From JASHSH01 sp036490215 (GTDB lineage Bacteria > Pseudomonadota > Alphaproteobacteria > Rhodospirillales > Magnetospirillaceae), in assembly GCA_036490215.1 (NCBI GenBank), contig DASXEH010000081.1, positions 1 through 64,000 of the forward strand: a DNA stretch of 64,000 nucleotides. Reading direction: 5' to 3'. How positions within the stretch are numbered: position 1 is the first letter of the stretch; each line of letters starts with the position of its first letter. Made by a program: the position numbers and the translations under genes. Shown one piece after another: positions 1 through 8,335 of the stretch. The notes under the pieces were generated by a model. It saw only the letters and a program-made list of their open reading frames with translations. It made no database searches and was not told the DNA's origin.

Positions 1-1
1 C

Positions 2-1087
2 CTCTCGATGGAAAACCGCGACGCCACCGACGACAAGGTCACGGTCCAGGCCGCCGAGGCGATCAAGAAACACGGCGTCGGCGTGAAGTGCGCCACCATC
101 ACCCCCGATGAAGCGCGGGTGAAGGAATTCAATCTCAAGAAGATGTGGAAGTCGCCCAACGGCACGATCCGCAACATTCTTGACGGCACCGTCTTCCGCG
201 AGCCGATCATCTGCAAGAACGTGCCGCGCCTGGTGCCCGGCTGGACCCAGCCGATCGTGATCGGCCGCCATGCCTATGGCGACCAGTATCGCGCCACCGA
301 CTTCAGGGTGCCCGGTCCCGGCAAGCTGACGATGACCTTCCAGCCCGCCGATGGCGGCGCGCCGATCATCCATGAGGTGTTCGACTTCCCGAGCTCCGGC
401 GTGACGATGGGCATGTACAACCTGGACGACTCGATCCGGGGTTTTGCTCGCGCCTGCTTCAATTACGGCATCGCGAAGAAGTGGCCGGTCTATCTCTCGA
501 CCAAGAACACGATCCTCAAGGCCTATGACGGCCGCTTCAAGGACCTGTTCCAAGAGGTCTATGAGAAAGAATTCAAGTCGGCGATGGATAAGATCAACAC
601 GACCTATGAACACCGCCTGATCGACGACATGGTCGCCGCGGCGCTGAAGTGGTCGGGTGGCTATATCTGGGCCTGTAAGAACTACGACGGCGACGTACAG
701 TCCGACACCGTGGCGCAGGGCTTCGGCTCGCTGGGCCTGATGACCTCGGTGCTGCTGGCGCCCGACGGCAAGACCGTCGAAGCCGAAGCGGCGCATGGCA
801 CGGTGACGCGCCATTTCCGCGAGCACCAGAAGGGCAAGGCAACCTCGACCAACCCGATCGCGTCGATCTTCGCCTGGACGCGCGGTCTGATGTACCGCGC
901 CCAGTTCGACAACACGCCCGAAGTGGCGCGCTTTGCCGAAACGCTCGAGAAGGTCTGCGTGGCCACGGTCGAGAACGGCTTCATGACCAAGGATCTCGCG
1001 ATCCTGGTCGGTCCGGATCAGCCCTGGCTGACCACGACCCAGTTCCTCGACAAGCTGGACGAGAATCTGCGCAAGGCGATGGGCTAA
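2..1087 (+). CDS. icd: NADP-dependent isocitrate dehydrogenase, 5'-truncated by the window edge
   Basis: Converts isocitrate to 2-oxoglutarate with NADP in the TCA cycle, in the cytosol. The reading frame is open from the first bases; the visible 361 codons lack roughly the first 45 residues of a family that is usually about 404 aa. The sequence is the homodimeric type found in eukaryotes and alphaproteobacteria, not the E. coli type. Visible landmarks are the substrate-binding KSPNGTIRN segment, the Arg in IGRHAYGDQYR, the catalytic Tyr/Lys segment YLSTKNTILK, the metal Asp in RLIDDMVA and the NADP-binding EAAHGTVTRHFR. The internal ATG at position 8 is Met within the conserved LSMENRD stretch, so it is not the start. 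A secreted hydrolase follows after 14 bp. Confidence 0.97.
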   Translation, partial: LSMENRDATDDKVTVQAAEAIKKHGVGVKCATITPDEARVKEFNLKKMWKSPNGTIRNILDGTVFREPIICKNVPRLVPGWTQPIVIGRHAYGDQYRATDFRVPGPGKLTMTFQPADGGAPIIHEVFDFPSSGVTMGMYNLDDSIRGFARACFNYGIAKKWPVYLSTKNTILKAYDGRFKDLFQEVYEKEFKSAMDKINTTYEHRLIDDMVAAALKWSGGYIWACKNYDGDVQSDTVAQGFGSLGLMTSVLLAPDGKTVEAEAAHGTVTRHFREHQKGKATSTNPIASIFAWTRGLMYRAQFDNTPEVARFAETLEKVCVATVENGFMTKDLAILVGPDQPWLTTTQFLDKLDENLRKAMG

Positions 1088-1101
1088 GCGCGGGGGACGC
1101 T

Positions 1102-1980
1102 GTGGGATCGAAGCCGGTGCGCATAGCTGCTTCCATAGCCGCTCTGTGCATCGCTTCGATCGCAACAGCAGCTTGGGCCGCGAACAAGGCTGAAAAAGAA
1201 GAAAAGGAAGGCGCCGCCTCCAATGTGAGCGATGTCTTCCATGATCCGCCGCCGAATGAAATCGGCGTGCGCCTGCCGACTCGCAGCGGTGTCACCGAGC
1301 CATTCATGTTCGACCTGCCCGCCAACCCCAAGGCGGTGGTCATCCTGTTTCCGGGCGGCGAGGGCGCGATCGACATCGTCGGCGAAGGGCCAAGCGCCAA
1401 GGTCAAACGCTGGGGCAACTTCCTGATCCGTACACGCGCGAAATTCGTCGCGGCCGGACTGGCGACCATCGCGCTCGACGTGCCATCGGATCATAGCGAC
1501 GGCATCGACGAGGGCTTCCGCAAAGGCGAAGAGCACGCTGCCGATGTCAGCGCGGTGATTGCTTGGGTTCGGCAGAAAACCAAGGCGCCAGTCTGGCTGG
1601 TGGGCACCAGCATGGGCACCATTTCCGCCGCCTCGGTTGCCATCCGCTTGGGCAAGGATATCGACGGGGTGGTCCTGACCTCGACCGTCACCGCCGGCGG
1701 CCGCAATTCGCCCGGGCTCGGCGTCTCTACGCTCGATGTCGACAAGATCACGGTGCCGGCCCTTGTGATGGATCACGACAACGAGTCGTGCAAAGTCAGC
1801 CCGTCCAGCAACGAGGACATCGTTGCCAAACGCATGACCAAATCGCCGCGTGTGGCGGTAAAGATGATCAGCGGCGGTGATCCGCCGCGCTCTGGCCCCT
1901 GCGATGCCTTTTCAGCACACGGCTATTTCGGTGCTGAAGACAAAGCTGTCGGAACGATCGCGGCCTTTATCACCCAATAG
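1102..1980 (+). CDS. Secreted alpha/beta hydrolase-fold protein
   Basis: A 292-aa protein with a GTG start and a GGGGGA ribosome site 7 nt upstream. Residues 1-26 form a Sec signal peptide ending in AWA, so it is predicted periplasmic. The rest looks like an alpha/beta hydrolase: a strand with PGGEG near residue 85 (oxyanion region), the nucleophile motif GTSMG with Ser170, a possible acid Asp in VMDHDNES, and a His in AHGYFG close to the C-terminus. The substrate cannot be told from sequence; dienelactone-hydrolase-like or esterase are the closest guesses. It follows icd by 14 bp, but a functional link is not evident. It converges with the methyltransferase gene, with 3 bp between the stops. 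Confidence 0.72.
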   Translation: MGSKPVRIAASIAALCIASIATAAWAANKAEKEEKEGAASNVSDVFHDPPPNEIGVRLPTRSGVTEPFMFDLPANPKAVVILFPGGEGAIDIVGEGPSAKVKRWGNFLIRTRAKFVAAGLATIALDVPSDHSDGIDEGFRKGEEHAADVSAVIAWVRQKTKAPVWLVGTSMGTISAASVAIRLGKDIDGVVLTSTVTAGGRNSPGLGVSTLDVDKITVPALVMDHDNESCKVSPSSNEDIVAKRMTKSPRVAVKMISGGDPPRSGPCDAFSAHGYFGAEDKAVGTIAAFITQ

Positions 1981-1983
1981 AGA

Positions 1984-2640
1984 TCAACCGGCGACGCGGT
2001 AGATCACCGTGTCGCGGCTTTCGCGATCCTCGATCTCGCGGCTGGTCGGGATCGTGTACTCGGCCAGTCGAACGATACCCTTCTCCGGCAGATAGGCACG
2101 GCCTGGATCGGCGAGCAGAACCATCGCACCCTTCTGCGCGAGCTCTTGCAGCCAGGGGAAACAGCGATCCGTCATCGGCTTCTCGTAGCAAATGTCGCCG
2201 GCCAGCACGACATCCCACGATCCACTCGGACGGTCGACCAGATCGCCGGGCAGCACTTTGACCGATACACCATTGCTTTCGGCGTTGAGCATGATCGCCG
2301 CGCAGGCAACGCCGTCGAGATCCGATGCTTCGATCTCGGTGGCACCGGCCAGCGCCGCGGCGATCCCGCAGATGCCCGACCCGGCGGCAAAGTCGAGCAC
2401 GCGCCGGCCGCGCACCAGCCAGGGCGAGTCGAGCACATAGCGCGCGAGGGCCTGACCACCGACCCAGGCAAAAGCCCAATAGGGTGGCGGCAGATTGTTG
2501 CCATGGAGATAGGCCTCGCTGGCCTGCCAGAGCGGCGTGATGGCCGTGGCGAGATGCAGCTTGACCTCGGGGATCGCCGTCGGCGCGACCAACTCGGTGC
2601 CGGAGCGGATGAAGGCGCGATGGATGTCCTGCTCGCTCAC
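1984..2640 (-). CDS. METTL20/ETFBKMT-like protein-lysine methyltransferase
   Basis: A 218-aa class I SAM methyltransferase with a GTG start. It shows the family hallmarks: PPPYWAFAWVGGQALARY (residues 51-68), the SAM-binding loop DFAAGSGICG (83-92), an acidic SAM-ribose contact in ASDLDG, and a D-x-x-Y motif at D149-Y152 (GDICYE) typical of the seven-beta-strand lysine methyltransferases. Characterised bacterial relatives (for example from Agrobacterium) methylate the electron-transfer flavoprotein beta subunit and ribosomal protein L7/L12; the target here is inferred from that. It starts 1 bp after the ubiA stop on the same strand, so the two are probably co-transcribed and translationally coupled. 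Confidence 0.8.
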   Translation of the reverse strand: MSEQDIHRAFIRSGTELVAPTAIPEVKLHLATAITPLWQASEAYLHGNNLPPPYWAFAWVGGQALARYVLDSPWLVRGRRVLDFAAGSGICGIAAALAGATEIEASDLDGVACAAIMLNAESNGVSVKVLPGDLVDRPSGSWDVVLAGDICYEKPMTDRCFPWLQELAQKGAMVLLADPGRAYLPEKGIVRLAEYTIPTSREIEDRESRDTVIYRVAG

Positions 2641-2641
2641 T

Positions 2642-3556
2642 CTAGAGCGCCTTGCCCGCGACGATGGCGATCAGCACCAGCCAACCGAACCAGCGATTCG
2701 ATTTGAACTTATCCAGGCAATCCTCGGGCGCGTCCATCTTGAGCGTGTAGACCTGCCAGACCGCATGCGCGGCCGGCGCGGTCAGCAACACGTAGAACGG
2801 CCAGTCCAATTGATCGGCATAGCCCGCACCCGCGATCAGCAATAGCGTGCCGGCATAAAATCCGATCAGCCAGCGTGGCGTGGCGGCACCGAATAGCCGC
2901 GCGGTGGAGCGTACGCCGACGATCGCATCGTCGGTCTTGTCCTGCAGCGCATAGATCGTGTCGTAGCCCAAGGTCCAGACGATCCCGGCGACGTAGAGGA
3001 TCGCCGGCGGCCAATCGAGCGAGCCCGTCGCCGCAGTCCAACCGAACAGCGCACCCCAGTTGAAGGCCAGCCCCAACCAAGCCTGCGGCCAGAAGGTGAA
3101 CCGCTTCATGAAGGGATAGGAGAACACGAGCAGCAGCGATGCCGCGCCGACGAGAATCGCGTTCAGGTTGAGCTGCAGCAGAATCGCGAGACCGACGACG
3201 AGCTGTCCACCGAGAAAGATCGCGGCCCGACGCGGTGTCACCTGGCCTGACGGAATCGGGCGGCCCTTGGTGCGCGCCACCTGCGCATCGATATCGCGGT
3301 CGATGATGTCGTTATAGGTGCAGCCGGCGCCACGCATGACGATCGCACCGATGCCGAACAGCACGATCAGCCGCGCATCGGGCCATAGCGGCGCGGCCAG
3401 CGCGATCCCCCACCAGCACGGAAACAGCAGCAGCCAGGTGCCGATGGGCCGGTCGAGCCGCATCAGCCGGACGTAGGGACGAGTGGCACCGGGCAACCAT
3501 CGGTCGACCCAACCGCCTATCGGAATATCGCCCATCAATGTGCGAGCGGGAGACAT
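2642..3556 (-). CDS. ubiA: 4-hydroxybenzoate polyprenyltransferase
   Basis: An integral membrane prenyltransferase (304 aa) that attaches the polyprenyl tail to 4-hydroxybenzoate in ubiquinone synthesis. Both Mg-diphosphate motifs are present: NDIIDRDID (residues 82-90, the NDxxDxxxD motif) and YDTIYALQDKTDD (198-210). Between them lie several hydrophobic helices, as expected for the family, and the length is normal. The start ATG gives MSPARTLMGD followed by a cytoplasmic N-terminus and a first helix at about 40-60. It is the first gene of a two-gene leftward unit with the METTL20-like gene. The closeness of ubiA, rsmE and gshA is familiar from other alphaproteobacteria. Confidence 0.95.
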   Translation of the reverse strand: MSPARTLMGDIPIGGWVDRWLPGATRPYVRLMRLDRPIGTWLLLFPCWWGIALAAPLWPDARLIVLFGIGAIVMRGAGCTYNDIIDRDIDAQVARTKGRPIPSGQVTPRRAAIFLGGQLVVGLAILLQLNLNAILVGAASLLLVFSYPFMKRFTFWPQAWLGLAFNWGALFGWTAATGSLDWPPAILYVAGIVWTLGYDTIYALQDKTDDAIVGVRSTARLFGAATPRWLIGFYAGTLLLIAGAGYADQLDWPFYVLLTAPAAHAVWQVYTLKMDAPEDCLDKFKSNRWFGWLVLIAIVAGKAL

Positions 3557-3779
3557 GCCGCGCAGCCTAAACCGATGATGGGCCGGAGGAAAGCATGCTC
3601 GGTCCCATTTCGATCACAGCGCGTTTGTGTCGAATCCACGGCGGGGGACGGATGAAACTGCCTTAGGTGACGCTGTTACCGTCATTAAAAGGACAAGCCC
3701 GGCGATTGAACTGCACAACGGACACAACTGCGGCAACACGGGCGCGTCCCGTCGCGCCCCTCAACCAATGAGGCTGAAA

Positions 3780-5021
3780 ATGGCCGAGTTCAAACGCCCA
3801 TCGCTTAAGTCGCTTTTGCTGGCGGCGACAGTTTTCGCGAGCCCGCTCGTTATCGCCTCCGCCCATCCGGCGCTCGCGGATCTCGCGATCCAGGTCAACC
3901 TCGCGCCGCCCGCTCTGCCGGTCTACGACCAGCCGCCGATTCCTGGGCCGGGCTATATGTGGACGCCGGGCTATTGGGCGTATTCGCAGGACGCTGGCTA
4001 TTACTGGGTGCCCGGCACCTGGGTTGAGCCGCCGGTTGTCGGCGTGTTGTGGACCCCGCCCTATTGGGGCTGGGACAACGGCGTCTACCTCTTCCATGCC
4101 GGCTATTGGGGCCCTCATGTCGGCTTCTACGGCGGCGTGAACTACGGCTTCGGTTATGGCGGCGCTGGCTATGAAGGCGGGCGTTGGTCCGGCCACACCT
4201 TCGTCTACAACCGGACCGTCAACAATTTCGGCTCGGCGCATATCACCAACGTCTATTCAAGACAGGTGAGGGTCGTTAATCGCACCAATGTGAGCTATGT
4301 GGGTGGTACCGGCGGCATTCATGCGACGCCGACCGCAGCCGAGCGTGCAGCCTTCCGAGAGCATCACGCGCCGATGCCGGAGGCGCAGGTGCATCACTTC
4401 GACGCAGCCGCGCACAACCCGGCTTTCGCAGCCAAAACAAATGGCGGTCATCCGGCCGTCGCCGCCGTCGCCCATGCGGGCCAGTTCGAAGGCCCGGGCG
4501 TGACGCGCGACCGCGCCGCTGCTGCGGCACCGCGCCCCGGCGAGCACCCCGCTCCAGGTCCGCATCCGGCGGCCGAGGCTCATCCGCAACCCGGCACTGC
4601 ACCGCATCCGATGCAGGCCGACCAACATCCGGCAGGAGCCGCGCCTGGTCCGCACCCGCCGGCTGAAGCGGCACAACACCCCGCAGAAGCACCACGCCCT
4701 GCTGCGGAAGCGGCTCATCCGGAACCCGCACCGCATCCGACTGCCGAGGCCCATCCAGCCCCGGCACCGCATCCGGCTGAAGCGCAACAGCGCCCGGCTG
4801 CGCCCGCCGCCAATCAAGCGATGGCGGCCCACCGTCCGCCGCCGTCGCCCAATAAGGCGCCCGTGCATCCGGCGGCATCGCACGCTCAGGGTCCGACCCA
4901 GCGACCCGCGGCCCAACATGCAGCACCTCGGCCGCGTCCGGCTGCGGCTCCGGCAGCACATCCCGCACCGGCACCACATCCGGCTGCGGCTCCGGCACAG
5001 GAAGAGAAGAAGCAAAACTAA
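3780..5021 (+). CDS. Secreted YXWGXW-repeat protein with Pro/Ala/His-rich tail
   Basis: I place the start at the ATG at 3780 (MAEFKRPS), which has an AGG 6 nt upstream; in-frame starts reach back to 3627 but precede a signal peptide that fits only the later one. The product is 413 aa. A signal peptide ends in HPALA-D. The mature N-terminus carries aromatic repeats of the WTPGYW / WVPGTW / WTPPYW / HAGYWG kind, matching the YXWGXW (BcpO-like) family often found in outer-membrane or extracellular proteins. After a Gly/Tyr-rich stretch, the last 190 or so residues are low-complexity Pro-Ala-His (HPA, PHP, AEA units). The tail may bind metal or span the cell wall; its function is unknown. Confidence 0.75.
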   Translation: MAEFKRPSLKSLLLAATVFASPLVIASAHPALADLAIQVNLAPPALPVYDQPPIPGPGYMWTPGYWAYSQDAGYYWVPGTWVEPPVVGVLWTPPYWGWDNGVYLFHAGYWGPHVGFYGGVNYGFGYGGAGYEGGRWSGHTFVYNRTVNNFGSAHITNVYSRQVRVVNRTNVSYVGGTGGIHATPTAAERAAFREHHAPMPEAQVHHFDAAAHNPAFAAKTNGGHPAVAAVAHAGQFEGPGVTRDRAAAAAPRPGEHPAPGPHPAAEAHPQPGTAPHPMQADQHPAGAAPGPHPPAEAAQHPAEAPRPAAEAAHPEPAPHPTAEAHPAPAPHPAEAQQRPAAPAANQAMAAHRPPPSPNKAPVHPAASHAQGPTQRPAAQHAAPRPRPAAAPAAHPAPAPHPAAAPAQEEKKQN

Positions 5022-5081
5022 GGCCGACATCCGGCGCAGCGTTCACCGCGCTGCGCCGGATTGCCGACTCAAGAACGGACT

Positions 5082-6062
5082 TCAGTTGAAGCGGGCTTGA
5101 TCGAACGCGGCCACCGCCACGCGATATTCCTGATCGAGACGCGCAACCATCTCCGCCACGCTGGGCAAGTCGTCGATACTGCCCACACCCTGCCCCGCAC
5201 TCCACACATCGCGCCAGGCTTTCGCTTCGTTGGCGCTGCTGCCCGCGACGGCTTGACCGATCTTGCTCCGCGGCGCCTCAGGCAAATTGTCGGGATCGAA
5301 GCCTGCAGCGGTCACGCTCGCTCGCAGATAGCTGCCATAGACACCCGAGAAGAACGGTGTGTAGACGATGTCTTTGGCGTTCGCGTCGAGGATCATCTGC
5401 TTGTACGTGTCCGTCGCGCCGGATTCCCGTGTGGCGATAAACCGCGTACCCATATAGGCCAGATCGGCACCCAGCATCTGCGCCGCCGCGATCGACCTTC
5501 CGTTGGCGATGGCGCCCGAGAGAACGATCGGTCCATCCCAGAAGCGGCGCACCTCCGAGAGCAGCGCAAAGGGGCTCAAGGTTCCCGCATGGCCACCCGC
5601 GCCAGCACAGACCAGGATCAATCCGTCGACGCCTTGCTCCAGCGCCTTCTCGGCGTGGCGCACGCTGATCACATCGTGCAGCACGATCCCGCCATAGGCG
5701 TGGACAGCTTTCACCACCTGGCCCGGCGGACTTAGGCTTGTGATGGTAATCGGCACCTGATGGCGGATACACACCTCGATATCATGCTCAAGGCGTTGGT
5801 TGGTCGGATGGACGATCTGATTGACAGCGAAGGGCGCGACCGGTTTGCCGGGATGGGCCTTCTCCTCCGCGGCCAGTTCAGTCTTGATGCGGATGATCCA
5901 TTCTTCGAGCGCCTCTTGGGGCCGCGCATTCAGCGCGGGGAACGACCCCACGACACCCGCCTTGCAACTCGCGATCACCAGATCCGGCGCCGAGACGATG
6001 AACAGCGGCGCGGCGATGACTGGCAGCGATAACCGCCCTTTCAAAATTGTGGGAATAGGCAT
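5082..6062 (-). CDS. Nitronate monooxygenase family flavoprotein
   Basis: A 326-aa FMN enzyme of the nitronate monooxygenase / 2-nitropropane dioxygenase family, expected to be cytosolic and to detoxify alkyl nitronates such as propionate-3-nitronate. It has the family barrel start (LPVIAAPLF), the catalytic-His motif AGGHAG (H158), and phosphate-binding Gly-rich segments (LSGAIANG, GADLAYMGTRF). The start ATG is preceded by GGAGG. The C-terminus SVAEMVARLDQEY is also typical. It is divergent from rsmE across 92 bp, which must hold both promoters. Some family members instead have enoyl-reductase-like roles, so the substrate is not certain. Confidence 0.85.
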   Translation of the reverse strand: MPIPTILKGRLSLPVIAAPLFIVSAPDLVIASCKAGVVGSFPALNARPQEALEEWIIRIKTELAAEEKAHPGKPVAPFAVNQIVHPTNQRLEHDIEVCIRHQVPITITSLSPPGQVVKAVHAYGGIVLHDVISVRHAEKALEQGVDGLILVCAGAGGHAGTLSPFALLSEVRRFWDGPIVLSGAIANGRSIAAAQMLGADLAYMGTRFIATRESGATDTYKQMILDANAKDIVYTPFFSGVYGSYLRASVTAAGFDPDNLPEAPRSKIGQAVAGSSANEAKAWRDVWSAGQGVGSIDDLPSVAEMVARLDQEYRVAVAAFDQARFN

Positions 6063-6154
6063 GGGCGGGTTCCTCCGGAATTTTATCTTGGGGTAGTGGT
6101 AGTTTCCAAAACCGACACTACATTAATGCCACGCTCGGGGGAGGCAAGGAAACG

Positions 6155-6913
6155 GTGGGCCTGATTCCACGGCATCGACTGTATGTGACGGCCGCATTGC
6201 ATGTGGGCGCGCAGGTGGCGCTGTCACCCGAGCAATCGCACCGTCTACTGCATGTTCTGCGCGCGGAACGCGGCGATGCCGTCGGCCTGTTCAACGGCAG
6301 CGATGGCGAGTGGCGTGCCAAGCTCGATCATGTAGGGAAACGCGACGCCATACTCGCCGTGCGCGAACAGGTGCGGCCGCAACGCGACGAAGCCGACCTC
6401 TGGCTGGTTTTCGCGCCGGTCAAGCGCGGCCCGATGGATCTGATCGTCGAGAAGGCCACAGAACTCGGCGCATCGGCGCTGGTGCCGGTCTGGACGCAGC
6501 ACACCGATACGCAGCGGCTCAACGGCGAACGCCTCACGGCCATTGCCATCGAAGCCGCGGAACAGTGCCGCCGCCTAACTGTCCCCGTCGTCCACGAGCC
6601 AAAGGCGCTGGGCGATGTTGTGGGCGATTGGCCGAAGGATCGCCGCTTGATCGTCCTCGACGAAAGCGGACGCGGCAAACCCATCGCGCAAGCCGTCGCA
6701 CAAATCGGCATGGCACCCGCCGCGCTTCTGGTCGGACCGGAGGGCGGGTTTGCAGAATCCGAGCTTGACGCCTTGCGGGCCCTGGCGTTTGCTGTCGCCG
6801 CCGATCTGGGGCCGCGCATCCTGCGCGCGGAAACGGCGGTGATTGCCGCGCTGGCCTGCTATCAGGCTCTACGCGACAGCGCGTCAGCACAGTCTTCTCC
6901 CACGTCTCTTTGA
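6155..6913 (+). CDS. rsmE: 16S rRNA (uracil-1498-N3)-methyltransferase
   Basis: A 252-aa SPOUT-class methyltransferase that modifies U1498 of 16S rRNA with SAM. It has the N-terminal PUA-like domain (HRLLHVLRAERGD at about 29-41) and the C-terminal trefoil-knot signatures LLVGPEGGFAESE and LGPRILRAETAVIAAL. The GTG start is chosen because GGGGGAGG lies about 10 nt upstream and the family N-terminus (IPRHRLYV) follows at once. gshA comes next on the same strand, and the short distance suggests one transcript. Confidence 0.95.
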   Translation: MGLIPRHRLYVTAALHVGAQVALSPEQSHRLLHVLRAERGDAVGLFNGSDGEWRAKLDHVGKRDAILAVREQVRPQRDEADLWLVFAPVKRGPMDLIVEKATELGASALVPVWTQHTDTQRLNGERLTAIAIEAAEQCRRLTVPVVHEPKALGDVVGDWPKDRRLIVLDESGRGKPIAQAVAQIGMAPAALLVGPEGGFAESELDALRALAFAVAADLGPRILRAETAVIAALACYQALRDSASAQSSPTSL

Positions 6914-6943
6914 TTGTTTTGCAGCGAAGGCGGTCTTCGAAGC

Positions 6944-8308
6944 ATGTCTGCTCCTGCGCAACCCAGCGCCGAACCGATCACCGACAAGGCACAGCTGGTC
7001 GCCTACATCGCCTCGGGCTGCAAACCGCCCGAACGTTGGCGCATCGGTACCGAACATGAGAAGTTCGCCTTCGCGACCGACACGCTGCAGCCGTTACCCT
7101 ATGAAGGGCCGCGCGGCATTCGCGCGCTGCTCGAAGGCCTGAGCGAATTCGGCTGGAAAACCGTTCTCGAAGACGGCAAGCCGATCGCACTCACGCATGA
7201 TGATGCCAGCATCACGCTCGAGCCGGGCGGACAGGTCGAGCTCTCCGGCGCGCCGCTCGAAACCGTGCACCAGACCTGCATCGAGGTGAACCGCCATCTC
7301 GAACACGCCAAGCGCGTGGGCGAAAAACTTGGCATCGGCTTCCTCGGCATGGGCTTCACACCGCAGTGGAATCGCGAAGACATCACCTGGATGCCGAAAG
7401 GCCGCTACGCGATCATGCGTCGCTACATGCCGCTGAAGGGTTCGCTCGGGGTCGATATGATGCTGCGCACCTGTACGGTGCAGGTGAATCTCGACTTCGC
7501 CTCTGAAGCCGACATGGTGAAGAAGTTCCGCGCCAGCCTTGCGCTGCAGCCGATCGCGACGGCGCTGTTCGCCAACTCGCCGCTGACCGAAGGCAAGCCC
7601 AACGGTTTCGTTTCCTATCGCAGCAACATCTGGACCGACACCGATCCCGACCGCTGCGGCACCATACCCTTCGTCTTCGAAGACGGCATGGGCTTCGAGC
7701 GCTATGTCGATTGGATGCTCGATGTGCCGATGTATTTCGTCTATCGCGAGGGCCGCTATATCGATGTGGCCGGTAAATCGTTCCGCGACTTCATGGCCGG
7801 CAAGATACCTGAGCTGAAAGGAATCGTGCCCACCCTCGGCGATTGGTCCGATCACCTGACCACCGCCTTCCCCGAAGTGCGGCTGAAGAAATTCCTTGAG
7901 ATGCGTGGTGCCGATGGCGGGCCATGGCGCCGGCTTTGCGCGCTACCCGCATTCTGGGTCGGCTTGCTGTACGACAGCGCGTCGCTCGACGCCGCCTGGG
8001 ACATCGCCAAGGGCTGGTCGGCCGAAGAGCGCGAGACGATGCGCAACGAGGTTCCGCGTCTGGGCCTGAAGGCACGCGCCGGGAAACGCACGGTACGCGA
8101 CGTGGCCATCGATCTTCTCGCCCTGTCGCGCGAAGGATTGAAACGCCGCTATCGCCTGAATGCCCGCAACCGCGACGAGAGCATCTTCCTCGACGATCTC
8201 GACGAGATTGCTCAGTCGGGCACGACATCGGCCGAGGCGATTTTGGCTGAATATATGGGTCGCACCGACGGCAATTTGCAGGCACTCTATCGCGATCATT
8301 CCTACTGA
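6944..8308 (+). CDS. gshA: Glutamate-cysteine ligase, plant/alphaproteobacterial type
   Basis: Catalyses the first step of glutathione synthesis, ATP-dependent joining of glutamate and cysteine. The 454-aa product matches the plant-type (GSH1-like) ligase found in alphaproteobacteria rather than the E. coli type. Landmarks are RIGTEHEKF near the N-terminus, ASITLEPGGQVELSG, GMGFTPQW, MRRYMPLKGSLGVDMM and RTCTVQVNLDF. I use the ATG at 6944 (MSAPAQP); a TTG 30 bp upstream lacks a ribosome site. It follows rsmE by 30 bp and precedes a gamma-glutamyltransferase by 27 bp, so glutathione synthesis and turnover genes are adjacent. Confidence 0.95.
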   Translation: MSAPAQPSAEPITDKAQLVAYIASGCKPPERWRIGTEHEKFAFATDTLQPLPYEGPRGIRALLEGLSEFGWKTVLEDGKPIALTHDDASITLEPGGQVELSGAPLETVHQTCIEVNRHLEHAKRVGEKLGIGFLGMGFTPQWNREDITWMPKGRYAIMRRYMPLKGSLGVDMMLRTCTVQVNLDFASEADMVKKFRASLALQPIATALFANSPLTEGKPNGFVSYRSNIWTDTDPDRCGTIPFVFEDGMGFERYVDWMLDVPMYFVYREGRYIDVAGKSFRDFMAGKIPELKGIVPTLGDWSDHLTTAFPEVRLKKFLEMRGADGGPWRRLCALPAFWVGLLYDSASLDAAWDIAKGWSAEERETMRNEVPRLGLKARAGKRTVRDVAIDLLALSREGLKRRYRLNARNRDESIFLDDLDEIAQSGTTSAEAILAEYMGRTDGNLQALYRDHSY

Positions 8309-8335
8309 GTCGTTCCGTCGCGGGAGAGGGATTCG

